Assembly (NCBI GenBank): GCA_024195265.1
Contig: JAJLRJ010000005.1
Location: 29,181,473 to 29,245,472, forward strand
Length of the DNA: 64,000 nucleotides
Reading direction: 5' to 3'
Source: Dendrophyllia cribrosa
Taxonomy: Eukaryota > Cnidaria > Anthozoa > Scleractinia > Dendrophylliidae
Shown: piece after piece, positions 10,747-22,976 of the stretch
Position numbering within the stretch: the stretch's first letter is position 1
How the letters are laid out: each line of letters opens with the position of its first letter
Made by a program: the position numbers and the translations under genes
The notes under the pieces: generated by a model
What the model was told of the DNA's origin: nothing
Databases searched by the model: none
The model's input: the letters and a program-made list of their open reading frames with translations, nothing else

Positions 10747-13700
10747 TATAAAACAATGATTGAGTAAGTAACAAAGGAATTTTTTTAATGTGAAAAGGCA
10801 AAAAAAGTTGAGGATTTTGTTGTTTTGAAAAAAAAAAAAAAGCTGAAATGTGCGCGCTACTGAAGCCATCTCACGTGATCGAGCGTGCGCTCAACGTTTT
10901 TCTTCCGAAATTTTCGTTTTTTTGCACAGAAAAAGTTCTTTTGGTGCTATTATCTTTTCGTGTAAGTAATTAATAGAACATCATATGATTTTCTAGTGCA
11001 GTTTTTAATAAATATGAACTCGTGTGATTACAAAAAAGCTCAAATTTTCAACTATTTGAAATCCCATCCACTCGTTCAACTTTATTCTAAACTGGCTCGA
11101 AACCGTATGATTTCCTATACTTAAGTACAAAGATCAAACGATATTTTCTCCTGGTAAGATTTCGGTATAGAGCAGATATACTGCGCAATAATGCACTTGA
11201 TATGTTTAACTTGGTTTCTCTTTGTATTAACAGATTTATACACAAGTTCGGTTCGGATATTTTTGGTTCTAGACCCCAAATCGACATTTTGCTGCTATCT
11301 TCCTAGAAAATACATGTTATTGTATTCTACCCATTTTGTGTGTGTAATACTTTCGTCTTTCGTACATAAGTCATTCCTCTTTGTAGTGTTCGAAAATTCT
11401 CTTGAAAAGTTGTGTTTACTTGAATCTAAGATGTTGTTTTCCGACGAGAATACATTTTTGTACTTTAATTTAACACCTTAAAACCTACAAACACGTACGT
11501 AGAATTACTGGACTTAATTTATGGAAATTCTGACCAATCACTGTTGATATAGAAGCTTAGATTATTTTTAGATTATTTTTGCTTTTGACACTTTTACATG
11601 CCAGTAAATATAAAAGAAGAACGATGATTTCTTAAATTGGGAATTGTGAAATAGTCAAATTGAAGAAATCTAAGAAGAATAAAGCATTAATCAACGTAAG
11701 AGAAAAAGTGTCTTTATTTGAATGTTAAAATCAAGCTAGTTGTAAACGCATAAAAATTCAACGAGCTGAACTGGTAAGAAAATATTTTTCTGCCCCTCAC
11801 CATCGGTCTGAATGGGGTTTGTGAACATTAAGTTTCAATCAAGCCCACAAAGATACTTTAACGACCCCATAAAGCGCATATTTTCATCAAACTTCGTCAG
11901 CTGAAAATTAAGCACCATAACAAAAATGTCACTACAGAAAGAAACCTTCCGGTATCTCATTGATGAAATATTTTTAAAAATAGCCGTGTAAAACGGCTAA
12001 ATTTCGACAACCTTACAAGTTTTGACTACATTTTGAGATACTCGTCAACACGAAGCCTTGCAACAACTCCCGCACAGACAGAACAGAAATGTTGCGTAAT
12101 AATTGTTTGGGTTTTTTTTATCTCGTTAACACGTTTTCAAAACGTTTACATTCGAAGTTCTTTTTGCATGAATGAGAACTATATTTTACATCAAGCAATA
12201 CCTCGTAAGTATTTGTAGGTATTGTACATGTATTTGTAAGAAAAAGCATAGCTCACTTAAAGAAGGACGAGCTAAACTGGACAACTCTAACCATGCAGGT
12301 CCCACATTGCCAACAATACCTCTCACAACAATTAGTCCTGCACTATTTTTTAAATACACCCTAGAGCAAATATTTTCATGTTTAGTTGACCCGACTATTG
12401 ATATTAAAGTGCAACTACGACAGTCGACAGTCGGTTCACAATTACAAAATCCCTATAAATTAGAACTAAATTGAGCCTGAAGAAAAATATCTGTCTGAAA
12501 ACCGTCGAAACCCCGTCCACCAAGGCTCAATCTTTAAAACTCCAGCCTGCAATTGTTATATAATGTTATATAATTTGGAGCCCGCTCGAACTTTGAAGTT
12601 GTGTCGTTTTAAAACGGTGGATGCAATGACTACCAAATTTGGTGACTTTTCCTAAAATTTATCTGGAAACATTTTCACGTTAGCGTCCTTTGTCCACCGA
12701 CATTGACGTTTCTATAGCAACCGCTTTTTGACGCCTTTGTTTTACAAAATTAGCATTTTTCGCTTTAATCAAGATTATTTCAAAGTTTTCTTATTGAATT
12801 AATATTTTCCACTTAATTTAGCGATAATTGATCAAATTATGTATACTTGTTTATTAATTAAGGTTAATTAACGGTAATTTTAGGAAAACGTGGAATATGA
12901 AATGTCAAAATCCAGGATGGCGGATCGAAGTTTTACTAAAGGTCGTTTTTCTCTATAATATTATTATTGGTTCATATTTTGGATTGTATAACATTTTCCC
13001 ACAATAAACTAAGCTTTACCAGTCCATTTGCTTTATTTTTCGGTGTTTTTTTTTTTACCGAAATAAACACGTTTGGACTAATTCAAGATGGCGGATCCAA
13101 GATGGCGGATCCAAGATGGCGGACGATAAAATGGGAAATTTATTTCTAGTATATTACGTGTCTGTGTAATTCCATTATCTCTAAACATTTATTGTCAAAA
13201 TATCATAAAAATGTCCTTTTCACTTGAGAAAGATTTTTTTAAATTCATTACGTACATGAAAAGCCATAATTTGCAAAGTTAACTGTTCCAGTTTTTAAGA
13301 AAATGTACACATCACTTCTATGACGTCACATGCTGTTATCATAGCAACAAAGTGTACGAATTCATTAACTTTTACTCCTGCATCAATATGTGAAAGTTTG
13401 GAATGGACACTACCGTTTGTTTCAGAGATATGCCTTATAGAACATTTCAGTTGGTTATTTCATTGTATATGACGTCATAATGACGTCACTGTTATTGTTA
13501 ACAACATCAACAGTGTTAGTAAACATAAGACTTTTGTTAAAAAGGTAGCTGTTAAAGTCTTTTTGTTATATGTTCAAAATTGAGAAAATATTGATGAAAG
13601 ACTGTTTTAGCCAATAAAATCGACCATATGACGTCATAATGACGTCACGTTACGTTATCCTGTGTAAATTTGGTGGCCATAGCATAAGCGGTTTCAAAGT

Positions 13701-13830
13701 TACATAGGGGGGGAGCCCCCCCCTCGGTCAAAGACGGTCAAAAAAAGCCCGGTCTGGATAGGGTTAAGGTTTTCACTTTGTGTTTATTTATTCTTTATTT
13801 GACTGGTTTAAGTTAATTTGTGTTAAATAC

Positions 13831-13875
<45 letters not shown>

Positions 13876-14867
13876 GATTATTATTATTATTGTCTGTATT
13901 TCCATATTTTGTAGAATATGAATTAACGTTTTGGAAGAAAGATCCAGACAAAGGATGTTTTTGAAGCATACGTAAATCATACGTCAGTGAAACAAACATG
14001 CTCTGATTATTCGAACACTAGAGCATGCCTACTCTGACAAACCGACATTGGGCAATTTCTAAACATTCTGTGCAATTTTAATACGTCTTCGTTTTACATT
14101 AACAACTTTGTAAATTTACCTGAAACTAAATTAAATGTTAATTTACATGCGGATCTCCAAGATTAACGAACAACCCTCTAAGAAGATACAAGTAGTGAAA
14201 CCGGGTTTTAAGCGTACGTAAGAAATTAATAAGTTGAAGTATAGTCAGAAGTGTAACTAATGCACAATCGAAAATTCACAATGTTTTTTTAATAAGCTTT
14301 TGTGCATGATTCAGGAGAAAGGAAATTGTAGAAAAGAAGAAAAATAACAGCAATCTGAATTACTTTTCTTAGCATAATTTGACTAATTAAAGAATACGTA
14401 CAGATCACAAATCACAATGTTGAACAATTGAACAGTTCAGTAACATTAGTTTTAACACTAGACATTTCGTAGTTGTATAATAGGAAGCTTTTACCAATAG
14501 CTATTAAAAGTAAAAACCGGCGGGAAAATCATTATCACATGGTACCTTCTAGAGTTCTCGTTTGTTTCATAGACGCGATCTATACTCCTCGTAATAACTT
14601 ATTCAAGCCGGTAAAGCTTTTTTCCCGTCTGTAAACACGAGGTGAGACCACATCAAACATGAGTCGAAGACGATAGTGTTTTATGCTACCTAAAACGTGT
14701 TTGTGTTTTGTTAGTGTGAGTGAAACACTGGGTGATGCGCTAGCTGCTCTATTTGAAACTTCTCCTTGACAATTTTTTTTACGGCGCCAACCTCGAAGCT
14801 CCAGGAGCTTACTCTTCGCCTCTTTTCAACCATTTCATTCATTATTTTTTCGCTCCATAAAAACTAG
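10747..14867. other. Intergenic stretch without a recognised gene
   Basis: Beyond the presumed 3' UTR I see no host gene. 12900-13765 looks like repeat DNA: three tandem AAGATGGCGGATCC units (13086-13122), several ATGACGTCATAATGACGTCA motifs, and an end (AGCCCGGTCTGGATAGGGTT) shared in degenerate form with ends at 41503 and 50580. The ORF at 12172-12474 has no recognised homology. 13842-13871 is a (TA)n run. Confidence 0.4.
11008..11013 (+). promoter_or_regulatory. Candidate polyadenylation signal of the polycystin-like gene
   Basis: AATAAA lies about 260 nt after the stop codon. A second AATAAA at 11678-11683, followed by a GT-rich stretch near 11707, is an equally possible site. Which is used cannot be told from sequence. 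Confidence 0.35.
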
Positions 14868-15164
14868 ATTATAATTCAACACATTGATACACTGCCCAAA
14901 TATGGTAAAAAAGTTATCGATATATGTTATGTCCACATGACGTATAACCAGCGATGGCGGTAAATTTGGCATTTTGAAGGAAAGTGAAAATGACTGCTGC
15001 CTGCAATTTCGTGTTTTTGGGCGAAAAAGTGCGTGAACTATTAGTTAAACAAGAAGCTGTACACAGCTTGAACTCGTGGCGTTTTTAAATTATTGCAGCA
15101 TTGTTTCCCGAGTGTTTTGAGTGCTTTTACGGAGAAACAGAAGCTTAAAATTATGTCTAATCAA

Positions 15165-15445
15165 AGGCTCCTAAGACACAACCCGTGTAGAAGAAATGCG
15201 AACGCGTAACGCAATATTGCCGTAAGCTTACGTTTCCACACTGACACGGTTCGATATTTTTAAAAAAAAATTAAACGTAAGGATTTTTGACGAACGGGAA
15301 AAAAAACAGAACATCAATTTCATAATGTCCAGTCCGAAGAAAAAAAAAACAGGACAAAAAAAAAAAAGAAAAAAAGAAGTCTCGAGCGTGACTTGAACTC
15401 CGGGGCTAAGCCAAAACATCTATCCACTGCGCTATCGAAGGACAC
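15165..15445 (-). mobile_element. tRNA-derived SINE, copy 2 (different tRNA-like head)
   Basis: Read on the minus strand, the head has TAGCGCAGTGGATAGA (A-box-like) and GGAGTTCAAGTCACGC (B-box-like). A T-rich stretch and the same body as 7065-7350 follow (TTACGGCAATATTGCGTTAC ... TCTTAGGAGCCTTTGATTA). The two heads are not the same tRNA type. Confidence 0.6.
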
Positions 15446-15789
15446 TTAGTCGGTAAAGTCTAAATTTTATTATTTTAAGGTAGATATGCATCAAAACGCG
15501 TGTCTGGGTTGAAAATTCCTTTTAAATAGATTTTAACGTTGCACTAAAAACTCCAAATGCGAAACATCTTTAAGCTTATTGTTGTTTATATTCGTATAAA
15601 TCAAATTAATTATTGTTATCGCTGGATTCACGTTGTTCTTGTTACGAAACGTATTCGTAACAAAGCATTTAATACTCACGAAGTTTACAGCTGATGGAAT
15701 TGAGGAGCGAGTGAGTGAGAGAATTTTATTTAGTCACCGTTTCCGATAACCCGTGCATTATGCTTGCGTGTATACACGGGTTTAAAAGT

Positions 15790-16110
15790 AAGACTACACT
15801 ACATTCACTACATTCATTAGCCGACACTTCAAAGCTCGATCGCTAAGCAAATTGCAAGTTATATAAAACACAAAACTTGCCGGAACAAAAATCCCACAGG
15901 AATAAGCGGCGAACACAATATCAAACGGTCCTATCCATCCATGAACGCCTTGCATTGTCTTGAAAACGTGCAATTGTACGCTGTAGTTCTTTGCTTTGCT
16001 TGTCACTGTCAACACACGGAGAAATTCTGCGGTATGTATTTCATGGCTGAAAGCCATATAGTCGTCGACATAAACTAAAATATGCATGCATAAATTTGCA
16101 TGCGCTAATG
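15790..16110 (-). repeat. Dispersed repeat R1, copy A
   Basis: Shares long stretches with 29025-29260 (same orientation) and, inverted, with 46085-46290: GGAACAAAAATCCCACAG, CCTATCCAT.CATGAA.GCC, GCATGCATAAATTTGCATGC. A minus-strand frame retains the peptide ITCNLLSDRALKCRL, found as ITCNLLSDRGFKCRL at 46 kb, so copies A and C may descend from a coding element. Confidence 0.6.
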
Positions 16111-16141
16111 TTAATACTCACGAAGTTTACAGCTGATGGAA

Positions 16142-16408
16142 TAGCGTTCCGCCCAGGTGACGTCATATTTGGCAGCACTGCATTGTGGGATCGAAATGCG
16201 GACAAATATTTCAAAATGGCTGCCTCGGAAACACCAGTTTTTGCGATTCCTGTACATGTTGAGGATAATTGTCGAGTTGTACACAAGAACAGTGCTTCGT
16301 AGCACCTGCTTTTTTGTAGCTTCCTGCATAGTTCTTGAATGTTTGTCCGCATTTCAATCCCATGATGCTGCGCGAGTTTTCTATTTTTAGAATCTGGGCG
16401 GAACGCTA
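16142..16408. mobile_element. 267-bp MITE with 15-bp terminal inverted repeats
   Basis: The ends TAGCGTTCCGCCCAG and CTGGGCGGAACGCTA are perfect inverses. The flanks (CTGATGGAA | TTGAGGAGCGAG) occur joined without the element at 15690-15713, a paralogous empty site. Confidence 0.75.
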
Positions 16409-17425
16409 TTGAGGAGCGAGTGAGTGAATTTGCATGCGCTAATGTGACTAAAAGAGAAGAAAAGAAAAGAGAAAAAAATATTGTTCTCATGATTGGTCAG
16501 GACAAAAAAGGCGCGAAATTTTCGCGTTGTTTCTTGGCGTAGCTGAATGAAAACTGGTTCAAAGTTTAACCGCTCGACAAGGAGTGAATGAAGGAGCACA
16601 ATTATCGTAAAATTCCTTTGGTAATCACCTCTGGAATATGATATAGACTTGATGCTTTCTCAGAAAAGTTTCTGATCTCGTCATTACGGCTGTAGGAGCT
16701 AAAAAACGAGCAAGTTTGTAAACAACATTGATCGACTCAGCTTGTACTTCGATGTTTGAAAATTTGGTGCTGATGGAAGGGAATAAAAAGCCAAATCAAC
16801 TACAGGTGCGATGTTTTAACCGTTTCTTGTATCCTTTAGCTGTGAATTTTTGTACGCTGCAGTTCTTTCCGACTTTTCGCCGCTATGTTTAGGTTCGTAG
16901 CCGTGTGTTTGTTCAATTTGTTTTGATTCTGAATTGAACTTTTTAAGATACGAAACACTTGTAACTAAGACATTCTATGCCATTTTACTGTGTTTTAATT
17001 CTTGTAGTCACTACTCTGTTCCGTTCTTTGAGTAGAAGAAAGCTCTTCGTGGAAACTCTCAACTGATTGTGTTCGCTAAATTAATTTTAGCTTGGCAAAA
17101 GTTTCGGCATTCGCTGTTTGTTGTTTAAGAAATGGTCCGAGGTAAAATATTGTTGTTAGCCTTTTTACTTAATGAAAGGTTGTATATCTCAATGATTTTT
17201 TTCTCGAAACTGTGATTTGTTATCAATGTGTTGAATTATAAAACAGTTATAGTGTTCAAGTTTGCGCAATATTGACAAAGGCGCCACTTTCATTCCTGAA
17301 CTGTGTGATGTTGCAAGTTTCGCGCGTTAAAACATATGTAAGCTTTTTTTTTTTAAATAAAAGGCTTGTCGGCGATATTTTCTCTTCAAACTGTGCTTTG
17401 TGTTATCAATGTGTTGAATTATAAA

Positions 17426-17536
17426 ACTATTATAGCGCTCAAGCTTGCGTGATATCGCCTAATTTTAGCCGACTCGGCCTACGGCCTCGTCGGCTAGGTA
17501 TTAGGCGATATCACGCGCGCTTTCGCGCTATAATAG
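17426..17536. repeat. Terminal foldback hairpin of repeat F1
   Basis: CTATTATAGCGC...GCGCTATAATAG with nested pairs (GATATCGCCTAA/TTAGGCGATATC, GCCGACTCGGC/GCCTCGTCGGC). A shortened copy ends the F1 copy at 24083-24165. Confidence 0.7.
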
Positions 17537-17682
17537 TTAAATATATGTATTACATAACACAAAGCCAGTAACAACAAACGGGCAATAGGCCACTCCGAAA
17601 AATACCATAATCTTTTATGTGCAGGCTCAGCCTCACCGGGGTGTAATTATTCAAGTTTCCCTTGTTAGAATGGCACAATGGA

Positions 17683-17882
17683 ATAGCCCATTTCCGAGTT
17701 GCCTTTAGCCTCTCTATCAAAGCGAGGCTAGGTGCGAAACCTTTCATATGAAAATGAGTTTTCATTCACATGCAAATAGGTTTTATTTGCATGTGAATGA
17801 AAACTCATTTTCGAATGAAAGGTTTCGCACCTAGCCTCGCTTTGATAGAGAGGCTAAAGGCAACTCGGAAATGGCCTATTCA
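17683..17882. mobile_element. Foldback MITE, AATAGCCC family, copy 1
   Basis: A nearly perfect 200-bp palindrome: AATAGCCCATTTCCGAGTTG at the left, CAACTCGGAAATGGCCTATT at the right, meeting around 17775. The same family is at 22177-22352. Confidence 0.75.
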
Positions 17883-17999
17883 GAGTACATGTACTGTAGG
17901 AACGCTACGGTACGTATCATTGTGTGTTCGTATACAAGTGTGCACCGTATGCAAATTGCCAAGAAGTTGAAGCATAGCACGTGCAGCTCGCGCTGAAAA

Positions 18000-20250
18000 C
18001 AAAAGAAATTGGAAAAATCAGGCTTACATCAAGCACCACCCAAACCTGCACTTTAAAGAGTATTATGGTATTTTTCATAGTTTCTAGAGTGGGGAATTAC
18101 CGAAATTGACAGGAAGAACAACGCAACTAATTAACATCGAAACAATAGGACTAAAGGACGCGGAAGCGAATACGAGAAAATGTGCGAAGCCCAGGGGAGC
18201 GATAAATAAACGTCAACAAAGCTACAAAATACTGGATGTAAAAAAAAAATGGAAACGAACAAAAACGAATGCTGCGACCACAATTACGGATAAAGGTACA
18301 TAGTAAAATACTGGACGCAAATGAACAGCAATAAACACGTAAAAATAAACAGAGGGTGTGAAAATAACCCACGTGGAAAGGTACAAGCAGGTGAGGTGAT
18401 AAGAAAATTTCGAACACTCAGATCGTGCAAATAAGACTAAACTGGGCAACAGATAAAAGTCGCAAGAAACAGGCAGATAAAACAACGAACTGAAAACGAA
18501 ACAACCAAAAGACCGAGAGTGCAAAGCAATTTGAAGAGAAAAATATAAGCAAGAGATATATAAACAATGGCGGCAAACTAATCACCTCGTGCTCCTACTG
18601 ATACCGGAACAGTATCGCCAAGCGGTGCAGGTTTTCCATAACTGTGGTATATGCCGGCTTGCCGGATCCAGGAGAGATGGTAATACTGGGTCAGTCATGA
18701 CTGATTCAAACGGGTGACGAACTTCAATTTCCAACGCAGTGGCGGTGACCAAAATCACGAGCGAAAACCGCTTCTGCGCTGCGTGGTTTTATAGCAGAAG
18801 GTCGCAAAGGATCATGTACACGACTCCGCATGCTAAGAAAAACCCGAGATTAAGGGAATGTCGCATGTTAATTATATATGCAGTGAGAATACGATAAAAC
18901 TTTTACCAGTGTAATTTACATGTGTAGCTATTGTTTTCAACCTCTAAAACAATGGCTACACTTGTAAATTCACACTAAACCTTGCAAAAGTTTTATTGAA
19001 TTGACCCCAGTTTAACATGCGAAACGACTCTTGTAAAAATTACCTTTTACTCGACAGAATTTAATCAGAATTTAATCGACAGTATTTTCAAGTGGAATTG
19101 TGCCACGAATTTTTTTGTGTTAGTGAAACCTTGTCACGTTTTCAGTTTAATCAGCGCTTTTCCGCTAAAACCATGGCCACCTACAGTCCCGGGATGGCAA
19201 GGATCAAACTAATAGAAATAATGTATCGCAATTAACCCCTGGATCAGAACAGCGCCGATGTTTTCTTTCTCGTATAATGGTATGTGCATCAACAACACCC
19301 CTAACCTTATCCCATCCAGGAACGAAGACAAGCATGAGTTGTCAAAATTGACATTTTATTCAGCCACATGAAGCATTCTGTAAAGGCGGAGTTGTAATAT
19401 GTAGTAAATGCGGTATAAAAATGCATCAAAAGCACAAGGTAAAACATCTAATAGATAACTGATAATAAAAATGGAAGAAAAAATGTTCCTCTTTACAATG
19501 TCAACTGGAACTAAAGTTGCAATCCAATCCTTAATCGTTCAGCTGTTTTTACGTCTTTTAACTCATCTGTTTCCTTCAGTTATCATATCAAAATATTATA
19601 GGCAACCTTAATTTTCCAAAACATACTCATTTCAAAGCTCTAAGTTTCACAATATAATTGTAAAGCCAAGTGGAACTAGTTTCCGCTCAGGCAAGCAAAC
19701 AACTCACATCTGTTTTAAAATCGTCAAAACATTTCTATTGTTCCGTTTTGTTGAAGTAAAACGGATCTACAACTTCACATTTCTCCTCAGCGTAAGTATA
19801 TCATAAAGAAGCCGACTAACTATAGACTGATGTGAATATATGAAAAATCATAGACTACTAGCTATAGACTAATATAGCTAGACTACTATATACTACTATA
19901 TAGACCACTATAGGCTGCTAGCTGTGCCTTCTCAGTCAATCGAGCGGGGGAGCTAATCACGAAAACAAGCTCGGCGAGACTGGAGCGAGCGAACGAGCCG
20001 AAGGGAAACTGGGGTTCCGACTCTTCCCCAGCGCCCCTTCAGTTCGCATGACTTTCGCTCGCTCGTCGCGTGATCGATCGCCGACCGCATATTTGCTCGC
20101 CCTCTCGACTATCCAATTTATTTATTTATCTACTCCCAACAAGTTGGCTATAACTCTACAACCGTTTTCAAAAAAAAAAAAAAAATCATAGAGAAATAAT
20201 TCGAACTAATTCGACAACTAAAATCATCACTTAAAGAGAAAGGCATTAAA
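18000..20250. other. Gene-free stretch
   Basis: Only short shadow frames are present. 19795-19925 has degenerate TAGACTACTATA repeats. On the minus strand AATAAA motifs near 20125-20140 could serve as the poly(A) signal of the gene ending at 20509. Confidence 0.3.
18861..19021. repeat. Imperfect inverted repeat
   Basis: TCGCATGTTAA at the left and TTAACATGCGA at the right. Inner arms pair around GTGTAGCTATTGTTTT and AAAACAATGGCTACAC. No coding signal; possibly a MITE. Confidence 0.5.
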
Positions 20251-20508
20251 TTCTAAAAAAGGGAAACTTCACACAGGATGTCCTTTGTACTATGGAAAAA
20301 GTGCTTCTCGCTTTCTTCGTTTTTTTTTTTTACATTAGTTTAACGATGACTGGTTTGACATGCACACGTGCTCACCTGCAACTCACAAAAGAAAGTTCTC
20401 TTTATGAAAAAGTTTTTGAAAACGGGTGTATACATGTATATGAAGAAAATAAAATCACTAAACCGCCTTTTTCTACCAAACAAGCGCGTACTGTATTAGC
20501 ATTAAGCT

Positions 20509-20807
20509 TTAACAAAATGCTTCATTTCTTTTTTCATCCAAAGATTTCCCCCAGATGCCCACTTCCTCAAAGTGAACAATGTTTTCCTCTGACTTGGTAT
20601 TTCCCATCTCATATTTTTCACGTTCTGGGAAAGCTTCTTCAGACGGCATAAATCCAACGCCACACTTTCTTTGACGCGACATCTTTTTCCTCTGACAGAA
20701 ACGAATCAGACAAATACTGACAAGAGCAATCACGAAAAGTCCACCACATGAAATGCCAATGATGACAGGGAAGTTCAACGCTTGTTTGTCTTCCTTAGTA
20801 GGCTCTA
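20509..20807 (-). CDS. SEA/EGF membrane gene, last exon: transmembrane helix and cytoplasmic tail
   Basis: Last coding exon on the minus strand, acceptor CTTTTTCTCAATAG just upstream of 20807 and stop TAA at 20511-20509. The first codon is completed by a phase-1 G of the previous exon, giving EPTKEDKQAL. A single TM helix follows (about FPVIIGISCGGLFVIALVSI), then the basic stop-transfer RFCQRKKMSRQRK and a short tail with EKYEMGNTKSEENIVHFEE. Together with the upstream exons it makes a type I membrane protein with a membrane-proximal SEA domain. No catalytic domain is seen in the tail. Its role is unknown; adhesion, mucin-like cover or receptor functions are all possible. Confidence 0.75.
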
Positions 20808-21428
20808 TTGAGAAAAAGGGTAAACAAATTGCAGTAGACTTCCGCTAACTCAAAATATAATTAATATATTTCGCCACAAACATGATAAATTTAAGTGAGT
20901 ATAACGTTGTGCGATTTGATTTTCTTTCCTTTACTTTGAAAACAGAAAACAAAAAAAAAAAAACAAAAACAGTAGATTACCTCCTCTGGTGTTATTCTGT
21001 TCTAAATAAAGCCTCTATTATTATATTGCTATACTTATTACAGAAAGAAGAGTGTGGTTTTCTATCTGATAAGATATACTTAAGGTTTAAGAGTGTAATA
21101 CTTTTTGAGTTTATTACGTTTTACTAAGAAACAATTTTCTCGTAGGTAAGCCAGTTCAATAGCAAGACGATAAATATATATTACTGTCGTATACGTAAAG
21201 TTTCAGTGTGTGAGAACTTGTTGGTTTATATCATTTTAAGCAGCAGTTGTCCCGTACTTCAGTTGGTTCAGCAACAAGCTAACATACATGTGACCGTGTA
21301 GTTAAAGTTTCAGTGTTGTGAGTTGATATATTTGGTTTAAATAAACAATCGCCTCCAAGCCCAGTCTGTATGCTACAGCGAAAATATTCATTGTAACATT
21401 TAACGCCCAAATGGAAAATGATCTATTA

Positions 21429-22133
21429 CAGTCAAAACCGGTCAAGCGTTCCCGCCAAGAATGAATTAATGAATTCATTATTGCAAATTTGATTTCATTA
21501 CTCGTTTCAATAATCCGTTCTTCGAATAAATAATGCAAAATTCAAAATAAGCCTCGATTCAAAAATCGAATTTTGATTGGATTAATGAACAAAAGGTTTA
21601 TGCTATATATGGAATACTAAGCACCAGGTTGACCGCGACTCGTAAACAAAGATGGCGGCAAGATCTCCGTCGTCCTTGTGTGAGGAAAAGGTAGGTTTAT
21701 AATCCATTTTGTTGGGAAACTTTTCCTCTTTTCAAGCATTAGTGCATGGTAACTATTATGGCTATAGTTTGCCGTTACAATGAAACACTTGTATTGGAAA
21801 AATCAGATTCATGGAGCGCTGTTTGAGAAGGCTTTCGGAGATACAAAAAAATACCAACAATTACATGGCTCTCGCTATACTTCTTCCTCGAATTTTCCCA
21901 AATAACCACGAGTTTATATCAATTTGCGATCAACCTGGTGCTTAGTATTCCAAATATAGCATAAACCTTTTGTTCATTAATCCAATCAAAATTCGATTTT
22001 TGAATCGAGGCTTATTTTGAATTTTGCATTATTTATTCGAAGAACGGATTATTGAAACGAGTAATGAAATCAAATTTGCAATAATGAATTCATTAATTCA
22101 TTCTTGGCGGGAACGCTTGACCGGTTTTGACTG
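21429..22133. mobile_element. Tc1/mariner-type element with about 210-bp inverted repeats
   Basis: The arms 21429-21637 and 21928-22133 are nearly perfect inverses (CAGTCAAAACCGGTCAAGCG at each outer end). Each end is flanked by TA, the target of Tc1/mariner transposases. The centre (21640-21927) contains AAGATGGCGGCAAG and no transposase, so it is non-autonomous. Confidence 0.8.
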
Positions 22134-22176
22134 TAACAATCCATAAAGTTTCATTTAGAAATTTTGGCGATACAAA

Positions 22177-22352
22177 TAGCCCATTACCGAGTTGCTCTTT
22201 GCCTCCTTTTAAAACCAAGGACAAGTGCAAAACCATTCATATGGATGCAAGTTTTCTTTGCATGTGAAATAAGACTTATTTTAATTTGAATGGTTTTGCA
22301 CTTGGCCTTAGTTTGAAAAGGATACTAAGAGCAACTCGGAAATGGGCTATTA
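22177..22352. mobile_element. Foldback MITE, AATAGCCC family, copy 2
   Basis: The ends AATAGCCCATTACCGAGTTG and CAACTCGGAAATGGGCTATT match the copy at 17683-17882; the inner part is more diverged. Confidence 0.75.
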
Positions 22353-22522
22353 CATTCCCTGTAATAATTATGATACTTCCTTGCCTCAAATTATGTGAAA
22401 TTAATACTCAAGAAGGTGATGCAAGCCTAATCATTCTCCATCTTTGAAGCTTCCAGTGACCTCTAACAACAATGAACAAAACAAAACAACAACGTAACAA
22501 CAACACCATGTTTTCTGATTAC

Positions 22523-22680
22523 CTTCCGTCCCGTGAGATATCTGTTTAAGAGACGCAGGGTCAACTTGAAGGCTACCAAGATGACCATCACTTATTTGTT
22601 TCTGGAGATCAGCATAGGCGTCCTCTGCCGCTACATTTTTTCTAAATATCAGTTGAAACTCTGCTATCACACTGCCTTTG
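22523..22680 (-). CDS. SEA/EGF membrane gene, SEA domain third exon
   Basis: A 158-nt exon, acceptor CCTACATGTCCAG and donor G|GTAATC, entering in phase 2 and leaving in phase 1. It encodes the C-terminal half of a SEA domain: (S)KGSVIAEFQLIFRKNVAAE followed by QKQISDGHLGSLQVDPASL. The GSV strand motif after the turn is the site where many SEA domains autocleave. Here the preceding residues are SFSKGSV, not a clear GSVVV-type cleavage signature, so cleavage is uncertain. It joins in frame to 24882-24940 and to 20807. Confidence 0.75.
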
Positions 22681-22976
22681 CTGGACATGTAGGAAAAAGT
22701 AATAATTATAAGTAGGGAGGTATAAGAAGGTAGCATTAACAAACAGCCAAAAAAAAAAAAAACATTTTATTTTGTCTATAATTATCCTATGGTGAACATA
22801 ACACATTTTATTATATGAACACAAATTAAATACCAGGCGAGCTTTCGCGCGTAAACATCATATATTCACACGTGAGAATAACATGTTATCTTCACACGTG
22901 AAAAGATCACCGTTGCTACTTTAGGACTACAAAAAATATTAAAGTAAAATGGTTTGATTTCATTCACTTTTTGGTG

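Larger units (their letters stand above)
14868..17540 (+). mobile_element. Dispersed repeat F1, copy 1, interrupted by a 1.4-kb insertion
   Basis: 14868-15045 and 16446-17540 match, in order, one continuous copy at 23093-24170 (shared GATACACTGCCCAAATATGG, CTGCCTGCAATTTCGTGTTT, GGCGCGAAATTTTCGCG, TTGGTGCTGATGGAAGGG). The 15046-16445 segment is absent from the second copy, so it is a later insertion. The right end is a hairpin (17426-17536). I see no coding capacity, and the class is unknown. Confidence 0.65.

Noticed and set aside
12474..12515. CTGAAGA...GTCGAAAC, hammerhead-like
   Set aside because: The core differs from CTGATGA and the intervening sequence does not pair.
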